Part shown: one piece after another, positions 57,211 through 64,000 of the stretch
Numbering within the stretch: position 1 is the stretch's first letter
How the letters are laid out: the number at the start of each line of letters is the position of its first letter
Assembly (NCBI RefSeq): GCF_013328345.1
Contig: NZ_JABULX010000001.1
Span: 62,001-126,000 of the forward strand
Direction: 5' to 3'
Origin: Marinifaba aquimaris
GTDB taxonomy: Bacteria > Pseudomonadota > Gammaproteobacteria > Enterobacterales > Alteromonadaceae
Length of the DNA: 64,000 nucleotides
The notes under the pieces: generated by a model
Told to the model about the DNA's origin: nothing
The model's input: the letters and a program-made list of their open reading frames with translations, nothing else
Databases searched by the model: none
Made by a program: the position numbers and the translations under genes

Positions 57211-58647
57211 CTATTGGTTGATACCGTACTTTTTCATTTTTTCGACCAAGGTAGTTCGTCTAATACCTAACACCTCGGCAGCTCTAGCAACAACCCCTGT
57301 GTGCATGATCAAAGCTTGATTAATCAGATCAATTTCTAAATCCGCTAGGTACTCTTTTAAATTAATACCTTCTTCGGGCAAATACGCAATAATCTGTGAG
57401 CCTTGCTCTTGCTGAATATCATCTTCTTCATCAGAAGAAAATAAATCATTAAGCGCTTGTCGCTCCAAAATCTCTTCTGGATATTCAGGTTCAAAAGATT
57501 GAATTTCAATGTGTTGATACTTTTTAGGTAAATCTCCCACATCAACCACTTGATTCGGGTAAAGGATAATCATACGTTCAACTAAATTCGATAGCTCACG
57601 AACATTACCCGCCCATTTGTGTTCCATTAGAGATTGTAGAGCTAAATCGGTGAACTTAACCGTTTCCCGACCTTGATCGGCCAAACGTCTAGTCAACTCA
57701 TTAAGTAGTTGAGGAACATCTTCTCTGCGTTCTCGTAGTGAAGGCGTTTCGATAGGAAATACATTTAAACGATAAAATAAATCTTCTCTGAATTTGCCAT
57801 CATTTACCATAGATTCAAGATTTCGGTGAGTTGCAGCAACAACCCTGACATCCGCTTTTATCGCTTTACCAGAACCAACGCGTTCAAATAAACGCTCTTG
57901 TAAAACACGAAGTAATTTCACTTGCATCTGCAAAGGCATGTCACCAATTTCATCTAGAAATAATGTGCCACCTTGTGCCATTTCAAAACGACCTTTACGA
58001 GTACTGATCGCCCCAGTAAAAGCCCCTTTTTCATGGCCAAATAATTCGCTTTCGAGTAATTCAGGTGGAATAGCACCACAGTTAACAGGCACAAACGGGC
58101 CAGTTTTGCGGTTAGACAATCGATGAATGGCTTGTGCAACCACTTCTTTACCCGTTCCAGACTCCCCTAACACGAGCACATTTGCGTCTGTTGGAGAGAC
58201 TTGTTCGATCATACGTCGAACTGATTGCATCTCGCTAGAAGACCCCACCAGCGTCTGTAGTAAGTCTTTAGCTGATTTAATGTTTTGGTTAGGTTTATTG
58301 CGAATGTACGACTCACAATGTGCGAGAAGTTGTGTAAGCTCAGGGTAAGTGATCTCATCTGTTACAGAACCAATCACATTAGCAATAGCTTCAAGGTCAT
58401 TTAAACCATGATTAACAATAAAAGGTAACTCAGGTGCATCAACTACAATCTGCTTAGCTTGCTCAAATACTTCATTAGGACAGGCCAGTACGACACACTT
58501 CCAATCTGTTTTAAGTTTAGTTTGTGAAGATGCCTTCTCTAAAGATACAACATCATAATCCTCTGCGATAAACTGCAAAATTGATTTAAGCGCGTCAAAA
58601 TGACCAGACGGCTGTTCAATTAGTAGGATTCTTTTCTTAGATTGCAT
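57211..58647 (-). CDS. flrA: Flagellar master regulator FlrA (FleQ)
   Basis: A 478-residue sigma-54 activator. The N-terminal FleQ domain (about 1-115) is receiver-like but lacks a clear phosphorylation site; the AAA+ domain (about 135-375) has GESGTGKE and [12 protein letters not shown]; the C-terminus is a Fis HTH ([27 protein letters not shown]). In relatives it is the top of the flagellar cascade and is inhibited by c-di-GMP. A 264-base gap with no terminator-like hairpin separates it from flrB. Confidence 0.93.
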   Translation of the reverse strand: MQSKKRILLIEQPSGHFDALKSILQFIAEDYDVVSLEKASSQTKLKTDWKCVVLACPNEVFEQAKQIVVDAPELPFIVNHGLNDLEAIANVIGSVTDEITYPELTQLLAHCESYIRNKPNQNIKSAKDLLQTLVGSSSEMQSVRRMIEQVSPTDANVLVLGESGTGKEVVAQAIHRLSNRKTGPFVPVNCGAIPPELLESELFGHEKGAFTGAISTRKGRFEMAQGGTLFLDEIGDMPLQMQVKLLRVLQERLFERVGSGKAIKADVRVVAATHRNLESMVNDGKFREDLFYRLNVFPIETPSLRERREDVPQLLNELTRRLADQGRETVKFTDLALQSLMEHKWAGNVRELSNLVERMIILYPNQVVDVGDLPKKYQHIEIQSFEPEYPEEILERQALNDLFSSDEEDDIQQEQGSQIIAYLPEEGINLKEYLADLEIDLINQALIMHTGVVARAAEVLGIRRTTLVEKMKKYGINQ

Positions 58648-58949
58648 AGCTGTGTCAAATAATTGTTATTGCAAGTAATAATAGAACATCTTTTGACGAT
58701 GTTAAGGTTTTTTTGGCACAAAAACACAATAGCGCCAATTTTTTGATGATTCTAAAATAAAACAATCAAAATCAAAGAGATAAAAAACACAGTAAGTAAA
58801 AAAAGATGTAACAAGTTATATCGATAGTGAAATATTTGTGACAGTGCGATTATTTATTAAGCAAAAATATATTGGAGCATACAAATGAGGGAATATAAAA
58901 AAGCCTGCATTAAGCAGGCTATTTTTAAAAATAGTGTTAAACAGTTTAT
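58648..58949. other. flrA promoter region and flagellin terminator
   Basis: A 302-base gap. On the minus strand AGCCTGC (58908-58902 complement) and GCAGGCT (58914-58920) form a hairpin followed by six T, the terminator of the flagellin gene. The remaining ~250 bases are AT-rich and must contain the flrA promoter; I see no other clear element. Confidence 0.65.
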
Positions 58950-59762
58950 TTATTGCAACAAACCAAGTACTTGAGAAGCCTGCTGATTAGCTTGGCTAGC
59001 TACAGAAATGGTACTTTGACTCAAGATGTCATTTTGAGTACGTTCAGCAGTCGCTTGGGCATAATCGGTATCTTGCAAACGACTGCGCGCAGCTTGCACG
59101 TTTTCATTCGTCGTGTTGAGATTGCCAATGATAGACTCAAATGAGTTTTGAGTTGCACCTAAATCACCGCGCTGTTCGCCCACTAGACTAGAAATATCAT
59201 CGAGTGATGATAACGCAGCATCAACTCCACCAGGCGCAGTAACATCAATGCTGTTTAAACCTAAATTATCAAATTGAGTTGCTAAATCAGATGTATCTAT
59301 TGATTTAGTTTGCCCAGGCCCAGAGCCAACCTGAAAACTCAGCTCTCCATCTTGAGTAAATAATGACTGGCCATTAAATTCAGTATTTTCAACAGTGCTT
59401 TGAATATTCTCTTGTAAACCTGAGATCTCAGCCTGAATTGCTTGACGATCACCATCAGAAAGAATACCACTACCCGCTTGTAACGTTAGTTCTCTAATGC
59501 GTTGGGTATCTTGACTAATCCCCTGTAGAGCACCATCAGCAACCTGTGCAACGGAAACCCCATCATACGAATTGCGTATAGACTGTTGATAAGCATTCGA
59601 CTCAGCAGTTAATTGGTCAATAATCTGCTGCGCTGCTGCACCATCTGCAGCTTTATTAATTTTTTTGCCCGAAGCCAACTTTTCTAAGTTATCTTCCTGC
59701 TTCTTCTGGATTTGATCTAATAATCCACCACTTGATGAGATACCACCTACATTCATCATCAT
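58950..59762 (-). CDS. Short flagellin-family protein
   Basis: A 270-residue flagellin-family protein with the conserved D0/D1 ends: LEKLASGKKINKAADGAAAQQIIDQLTAESNAYQQSIRNSYDGVSVAQVADGAL at the N-side, and NENVQAARSRLQDTDYAQATAERTQNDILSQSTISVASQANQQASQVLGLLQ at the C-side. The middle is short, so D2/D3 is reduced. The N-terminus MMMNVGGISSSGG differs from the usual MA(L)xVNTN, so it may be a minor filament protein. Three ATGs in a row lie after GAGGG; the second or third may be used. A sigma-28 promoter lies upstream. It is alone, far from fliD/fliS. Confidence 0.9.
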   Translation of the reverse strand: MMMNVGGISSSGGLLDQIQKKQEDNLEKLASGKKINKAADGAAAQQIIDQLTAESNAYQQSIRNSYDGVSVAQVADGALQGISQDTQRIRELTLQAGSGILSDGDRQAIQAEISGLQENIQSTVENTEFNGQSLFTQDGELSFQVGSGPGQTKSIDTSDLATQFDNLGLNSIDVTAPGGVDAALSSLDDISSLVGEQRGDLGATQNSFESIIGNLNTTNENVQAARSRLQDTDYAQATAERTQNDILSQSTISVASQANQQASQVLGLLQ

Positions 59763-59798
59763 GCCCTCAAGTTAAACCCTCACACTTGTTAGTATAGA

Positions 59799-59825
59799 TT
59801 ATCGGCAATTTAGTTCAATCCTTGA
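59799..59825 (-). promoter_or_regulatory. Sigma-28 (FliA) promoter of the flagellin gene
   Basis: On the minus strand TCAAG (59825-59821), 14 bases, GCCGATAA (59806-59799). The consensus is TAAAG-N14-GCCGATAA: the -10 is perfect and the -35 has one mismatch. Confidence 0.85.
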
Positions 59826-59910
59826 ACTAATAGTGAGTTGTTACGGGATGTAAAGCTCAAATCGATTTCATAAAACAGGCCGTGACTTGCCTTTATAGTG
59901 TTTTCAGCGT

Positions 59911-60795
59911 TTATTCAGTAAAATATTCAAGAAATTGGGTTACATCTTTGCAAAAAGGGTGCCCTTTCACGATCGCATCATGGCGCTTAACTACGCCATA
60001 ACCATACCGGCGCTTATAACGCTCTAAAACACCGTAAGGACCAACTCTAGAAATATAGTAACGCTGAAAAAGAGATATTATATTTTCCGATACATAATCT
60101 TTTAACACAACCTTAAGCTTTTTGAAGTCACCATGATTAACATCTTGGATCCTTACATGTCTTTCTCCCCAATTTCCATCGATATCAGCTTGCCTAATGC
60201 CCCATACATCATCGACCATATTTAATTGACCACTAGCCAAAGCGGTAAGCGATATCGTCAACTCTATAAAGTTATCATTATCAAAATTAGCTAATTCAAT
60301 AGCGTGAAACGCATTTTTTAATACATCTTTTCTGTAAAGAGACCACAGTACTTGGGTATACCGAGTAGCGAATTTTTTCACATCTATATCTAAATCACCT
60401 TTGAGTTTTGGCCAAGGAATAGGCCTACCAGCATATTCAAACTGTTGATAATTGTCTGAAGTAAAACGGAAGAATTTACCAAATGAGATAGCAATATCAG
60501 AGCGTTTTTGCATCAAAGAATCACTAGAAAGTAGTAAATCAGAATTTAAGAAATCATCGTCTGGGCACAAAGCAATATTGGGGTGCTCAATTAATTCAAT
60601 ACCGCTTAATATCTTTTCGGCAAAACGCATGCCGGGTAAATGCCTATAGCTGATGTTATTTGGCAAGGAAGTAAAAGAATAAGCCACTGCGGAAGAGTCT
60701 AAAATAACAACCTTAATTGGTTTCTCTTGCCAGTATGCGATTGTTCTTTTTAAAATGAAATGTCTTTCATGGGTCGGAATTATGACGGTTAACAT
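59911..60795 (-). CDS. Glycosyltransferase, GT-A fold (TIGR00180-like)
   Basis: A 294-residue glycosyltransferase-2-like protein: TVIIPTHERHFILKRTIAYW and CPDDDF (about 78-83, DxD metal site) with IRQADIDGNWGERHVRIQD in the acceptor half. Similar proteins of the TIGR00180 group lie in polysaccharide loci. No membrane segment is seen. It overlaps the preceding gene by 7 bases and is the last of the surface-sugar operon before the flagellin gene. Confidence 0.8.
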   Translation of the reverse strand: MLTVIIPTHERHFILKRTIAYWQEKPIKVVILDSSAVAYSFTSLPNNISYRHLPGMRFAEKILSGIELIEHPNIALCPDDDFLNSDLLLSSDSLMQKRSDIAISFGKFFRFTSDNYQQFEYAGRPIPWPKLKGDLDIDVKKFATRYTQVLWSLYRKDVLKNAFHAIELANFDNDNFIELTISLTALASGQLNMVDDVWGIRQADIDGNWGERHVRIQDVNHGDFKKLKVVLKDYVSENIISLFQRYYISRVGPYGVLERYKRRYGYGVVKRHDAIVKGHPFCKDVTQFLEYFTE

Positions 60796-62081
60796 TTACT
60801 TTTAGCCTCGTATATAACTTGTTCTGCAGCTTTTTTTCCACTCATGAATGACTGGTCACTCCAAAAGTAATCCCACTCTCCAAAACGTCCACAAGAATAA
60901 ATGTTATGTTTATTCAGAAAATTTATTACTGTATCTCTTCTTTTTTCCATTCCTAAATCAAAGACTACATTGCCAAATGGCAAATGTTTATGATCATAAA
61001 AAAGGACATCATCAAGCTCACAAAGCTGAAACTTTTTTAGCGCATATTTGCAATTTTCAATCAATTGCTCAGAAGAGTATTTTTTACTTGTTGAGGCATT
61101 ATAAATTTCAAATTGAATTGAAGAACAACCATCAGGGCTATTATCATTCGACTTTAATGATGGAGAATATGCTCGAGAAGCTAAAATATCGTCATCGTAT
61201 ATATAAAACCACAAGTGAGGTGAAATAGACTCAGTTTTAACCCCGATAGAAATAAGATCAACTGTAGTCCATTTTAGACATGAAGCGGCTTTTTTAACTT
61301 CAAAAGGAGCTTCATCGATCAAGCTAATAATAATTGGCAAAGGTAACGAACTAATCAAATGTTCAAAACCAACTTGACTAGCATCTGAGAATGTAAGTTT
61401 TTTTTCACTCAGAGATATATTTTCCACTCGCTTTCTGGTTTGAATATTTAAATCGGAAACTAAATCCTTAATAAAAGAAAAATAACCTCCTTCCTTAGGG
61501 TATCTCATCTCAGAAGCATAGAAATGATTTTCACATCGTTCTTCAAGAGCTCCAGATAAAAGTTCATCTGCGCAGGAACACCTTACTCTGTCGCCAATCC
61601 AACTTATCGACATTTGACTAGGTTCATGGCACCAATACTTTTGAGTGTAGATGTGATGGAAGCGCGATGAAATTTTTTTTCCATATTGATGCTGTAACCA
61701 CTCTTCATAGTTATTAGGCTGAATATCTGGCCTTTCAAAAAATGATTTTATTAATTCTATTTTTTCGTCTAAAGGCAATGGAAATAAATTATTCTGAACA
61801 GGGTGCTTTAACCAAACTTGATCTTCTACACAGTATGCTATTGGTTTATGAGCAAGGTGTGGGGTTTTATCAAAGATATTTTTAACATATTCATCTTTAG
61901 TGAATGACAAGTGCACAGCATTATCAAAATAAAAACCATTAATTGTGAACCCTTTTAAAAGTCCACCAACCCTATTCGAAGCTTCAAATACTATTGAATC
62001 TTCTCCTAGCTCTTTAATATGAAATGCAGCAGATAAACCTGCCACTCCACCGCCTAAAATACATATATTATTTTTGAGCAT
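60789..62081 (-). CDS. FAD-dependent amine-oxidase-like protein of a polysaccharide locus
   Basis: A 430-residue flavoprotein with CILGGGVAGLSAAFHIKELGEDSIVFEASNRVGGLLKG, the Rossmann loop plus RVGG of the amine oxidase/protoporphyrinogen oxidase/UDP-galactopyranose mutase superfamily; the C-terminus GRFGEWDYFWSDQSFMSGKKAAEQVI contacts FAD. Such proteins are common in O-antigen clusters, but the reaction is usually unknown; a mutase role like UDP-galactopyranose mutase is possible. ATG at 62081 with GAAGAT upstream is preferred over the TTG at 62096. It overlaps the SDR gene by 14 bases. Confidence 0.78.
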   Translation of the reverse strand: MLKNNICILGGGVAGLSAAFHIKELGEDSIVFEASNRVGGLLKGFTINGFYFDNAVHLSFTKDEYVKNIFDKTPHLAHKPIAYCVEDQVWLKHPVQNNLFPLPLDEKIELIKSFFERPDIQPNNYEEWLQHQYGKKISSRFHHIYTQKYWCHEPSQMSISWIGDRVRCSCADELLSGALEERCENHFYASEMRYPKEGGYFSFIKDLVSDLNIQTRKRVENISLSEKKLTFSDASQVGFEHLISSLPLPIIISLIDEAPFEVKKAASCLKWTTVDLISIGVKTESISPHLWFYIYDDDILASRAYSPSLKSNDNSPDGCSSIQFEIYNASTSKKYSSEQLIENCKYALKKFQLCELDDVLFYDHKHLPFGNVVFDLGMEKRRDTVINFLNKHNIYSCGRFGEWDYFWSDQSFMSGKKAAEQVIYEAKSKC

Positions 62082-62898
62082 TATAAATATCTTCAATAGC
62101 TTCTTTATAATTAAAAATAGCCTTCCAACCTAAGGTACGAAGAAACTCATTATTTGAAGCTAATTCTTTTGGTTCACCAACCCTATCTGGAATAGCCCCA
62201 AAATTTACTTCTAAACCCTGTGTTTGTTTATCAACGCGTATAACCTCATTGACAAAATCTTTAATAGAAACAGCCATTCCATTACCAATTTCAATTGACT
62301 CCAATGACGCTGTTAGCTCCAAGTTTCTAATTAATAAGTGAAATGCAGACATTAAATCTTTTATGTAAATAAAATCCCTTTTTTGATTACCGGAAGTTAA
62401 GTCTAAAGGTTCATTATTTTCTATTTTCCTAGATAACCAACCAAAAAAAGATGTACTTTTTTGTCCTGGACCAAAAAACAAATGAGGTTTCAAATAAACA
62501 AAATTAGTATAGTGTGAGATTAATGGAGCAATTTCACATATTGAGTTTTTAGATTTTGCATAAAAATTGAGTTGCGAGTCTAATATAGTACCAACTTGAA
62601 AAAAGTTTTTAATTTTCAATTCATTGCACTTATTCAAAACCCTTACAGGAAATAGTAGATTACTTTCTAAAATATCCGATGTACTGTTACAAGAGTTTTC
62701 ATACAACCCAATAGTATTTATAACTAAACAAGGCTTAATTTCTGATATTATAGAAAAGAGTTCCTCTTCCGTATTATAACTAAAATCTCCTGGCGATTTA
62801 CTACGACTAACCCCCACCACATTATAACTAGATGATAAGTAAGCTATTAAATTAGCTCCTAAATAACTATTAGCTCCCAAAATAATAATGGAAATCAT
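62068..62898 (-). CDS. NAD-dependent sugar epimerase/dehydratase (3,6-dideoxyhexose synthase-like)
   Basis: A 276-residue extended SDR. The N-terminal loop IILGANSYLGANL is a variant of GxxGxxG, YAKSK (about 122-126) holds the Tyr and Lys, and RDFIYIKDLMSAF and the GNG motif are typical of sugar epimerases. It follows the RfbH-type dehydrase at once (ATG two bases after its stop), suggesting a step from 3,6-dideoxy-4-keto sugar to abequose/paratose-like or a following epimerisation. Exact product not identifiable. ATG at 62898 preferred over TTG at 62904. Confidence 0.75.
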   Translation of the reverse strand: MISIIILGANSYLGANLIAYLSSSYNVVGVSRSKSPGDFSYNTEEELFSIISEIKPCLVINTIGLYENSCNSTSDILESNLLFPVRVLNKCNELKIKNFFQVGTILDSQLNFYAKSKNSICEIAPLISHYTNFVYLKPHLFFGPGQKSTSFFGWLSRKIENNEPLDLTSGNQKRDFIYIKDLMSAFHLLIRNLELTASLESIEIGNGMAVSIKDFVNEVIRVDKQTQGLEVNFGAIPDRVGEPKELASNNEFLRTLGWKAIFNYKEAIEDIYNAQK

Positions 62899-62900
62899 AC

Positions 62901-64000
62901 TCAAGCTAACTCATCAGAAATAATGTTAGCCATGTAGTTAATCTGCTCATTAGTCACACTAGGGTGAATACCCACCCAAAAAGTATTATTCATGATAAAG
63001 TCTGTATTTTTCAATTCACCATGTACTCTGTAGTTCAAATCTTTGAAATATGGTTGTTTGATAAGATTGCCCGCAAATAGTAATCGTGTTCCAATTTTTC
63101 TTCCTTCAAGTACTTTTAATATATCGAGCCTTGATAGTGAAGTGTTTAGGGTGTTAACAGTTATTGGAAAACCAAACCAACTAGGTTGTGAATATTCTTC
63201 TGGCTCTGGCAATATAAGGTGTTTTTGATTTTTAAGAAGCGATCGTAGCAACTCAAAGTTTTCACGACGCTTATCAACAAACCCCGGAAGCTTTTCTAAC
63301 TGAGCGACACCACATGCAGCCTGCATATCTGTGATTTTAAGATTATAGCCAAGGTGAGAATACGTATATTTGTGGTCATAGCCAAATGGAAGCTCACCTA
63401 GCTGCTGTTCAAAGCGTCTATTACAGGTATTGTCTTGCCCAGGTTCGCAGTAACAGTCTCTCCCCCAGTCTCTAAAAGATTCAACAATTTTATAAAGTTT
63501 ACGCGAGTTACAAACAACTGCGCCTCCTTCCCCCATCGTAATTTGATGCGCAGGATAAAAACTAAAGGTAGCTAAGTCCCCGAAAGTACCTACTTTTTTC
63601 CCCTCGTATTCTGAACCAAGGGCATCGCAACAATCTTCTATAAGCCACAGGTCATACTTATTCGCTAATTCTTTTACAACTTTTAAATTAAAAGGGTTCC
63701 CTAAAGTATGGGCCATCATTATAGCTTTAGTTTTATTCGTGATGGCACCTTCCAGTTGAGTAACATCAACATTATACGTCCCCAATTCAACATCGACGAA
63801 AACGGGGATGCAGTTATTTTGAATGATAGGGTTTACTGTTGTTGGAAAACCGGCAGCGACAGTAATGACTTCATCACCAGGCTTTATTCTTTTCTCCCCC
63901 AACTTGTCTGACGTTAAGGCAGTAAAAGCGAGTAAATTAGCAGCAGAACCAGAAACAGTAGTTAACGCAAATTTAATACCTAAGTATTCAGCTAAAGATT
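62901..64000 (-). CDS. rfbH: CDP-4-keto-6-deoxyglucose 3-dehydrase (E1), 5' end outside window
   Basis: The gene is open to the window edge, so the N-terminus is missing; about 366 residues are visible. It is a DegT/AHBA family enzyme of the E1/RfbH/DdhC kind: [43 protein letters not shown] near the visible start, and [15 protein letters not shown], in which His replaces the usual PLP-binding Lys. [18 protein letters not shown] carries the Cys for the [2Fe-2S] cluster. With a reductase it removes the 3-OH of CDP-4-keto-6-deoxyglucose. This points to a 3,6-dideoxyhexose in a surface glycan. Confidence 0.9.
   Translation of the reverse strand, partial: SLAEYLGIKFALTTVSGSAANLLAFTALTSDKLGEKRIKPGDEVITVAAGFPTTVNPIIQNNCIPVFVDVELGTYNVDVTQLEGAITNKTKAIMMAHTLGNPFNLKVVKELANKYDLWLIEDCCDALGSEYEGKKVGTFGDLATFSFYPAHQITMGEGGAVVCNSRKLYKIVESFRDWGRDCYCEPGQDNTCNRRFEQQLGELPFGYDHKYTYSHLGYNLKITDMQAACGVAQLEKLPGFVDKRRENFELLRSLLKNQKHLILPEPEEYSQPSWFGFPITVNTLNTSLSRLDILKVLEGRKIGTRLLFAGNLIKQPYFKDLNYRVHGELKNTDFIMNNTFWVGIHPSVTNEQINYMANIISDELA

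Overview
The window looks like the chromosome of a marine, AT-rich gammaproteobacterium, most likely of the order Alteromonadales (Colwelliaceae-like; family level is a guess). The reasons are the housekeeping neighbourhoods (yhbY | rlmE-ftsH-folP-glmM-tpiA-secG-tRNA-Leu, aroQ-accB-accC, groES-groEL next to fxsA, prmB-aroC, pnp-nlpI), Vibrio/Shewanella-type flagellar master regulators (flrABC), and a GH16 polysaccharidase. No integrase, transposase, CRISPR array or rRNA was seen.

Region 1 (1 to ~15.9 kb) is an accessory biosynthetic cluster with its own quorum-sensing genes. It holds a stand-alone NRPS-type adenylation domain (cut by the window edge), two overlapping acyl-CoA-dehydrogenase-type genes, a Rid-family protein, an SDR, a LuxR-type receptor, a degenerate RibD homologue, a small polytopic membrane protein and a LuxI-type acyl-homoserine-lactone synthase. 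A tight seven-gene run follows: aldo/keto reductase, haem-oxygenase-like diiron oxidase, AfsA-type hotdog protein, FAD monooxygenase, alpha/beta hydrolase, HAD phosphatase and flavodoxin. A phosphopantetheinyl transferase closes the region. I infer a quorum-regulated small molecule built on a carrier protein that is not in this window. The AfsA-like protein and HAD phosphatase recall gamma-butyrolactone/butenolide pathways, and the flavodoxin could feed electrons to the diiron oxidase. A 20-bp lux-box-like site lies between the divergent rid and SDR genes. I do not recognise this combination as a characterised pathway, and it is the best candidate for an undescribed system here.

Region 2 (15.9 to ~29.9 kb) is core metabolism and stress: groEL/groES with a sigma-32 promoter, fxsA, cutA-dsbD, a diguanylate cyclase, aroQ, accBC, a small helix-hairpin-helix protein, a membrane-anchored HExxH protein coupled to nlpI, and pnp with a long leader hairpin typical of RNase III autoregulation.

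Region 3 (29.9 to ~43.4 kb) has a GH16 enzyme, an MFS transporter, aroC-prmB, smrB, sixA, an M16 protease, a 2OG-Fe(II) oxygenase and a large TolB-propeller/amidohydrolase fusion. It sits where rimP-nusA-infB-rbfA-truB-rpsO would be expected between tRNA-Leu and pnp, which suggests a rearrangement.

Region 4 (43.4 to 50.1 kb) is the tRNA-Leu(GAG) to rlmE block with yhbY divergent. Region 5 (50.1 to 59.9 kb) has an RND efflux pair, the flagellar regulators flrC-flrB-flrA and a flagellin, with recognisable sigma-54 and sigma-28 promoters. Region 6 (59.9 kb to the end) is the tail of a surface-polysaccharide locus: a glycosyltransferase, an FAD protein, a sugar SDR and an E1-type (RfbH/DdhC) 3-dehydrase pointing to a 3,6-dideoxyhexose. 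Starts were moved from the longest reading frame where a ribosome-binding site, family N-terminus or terminator decided it.
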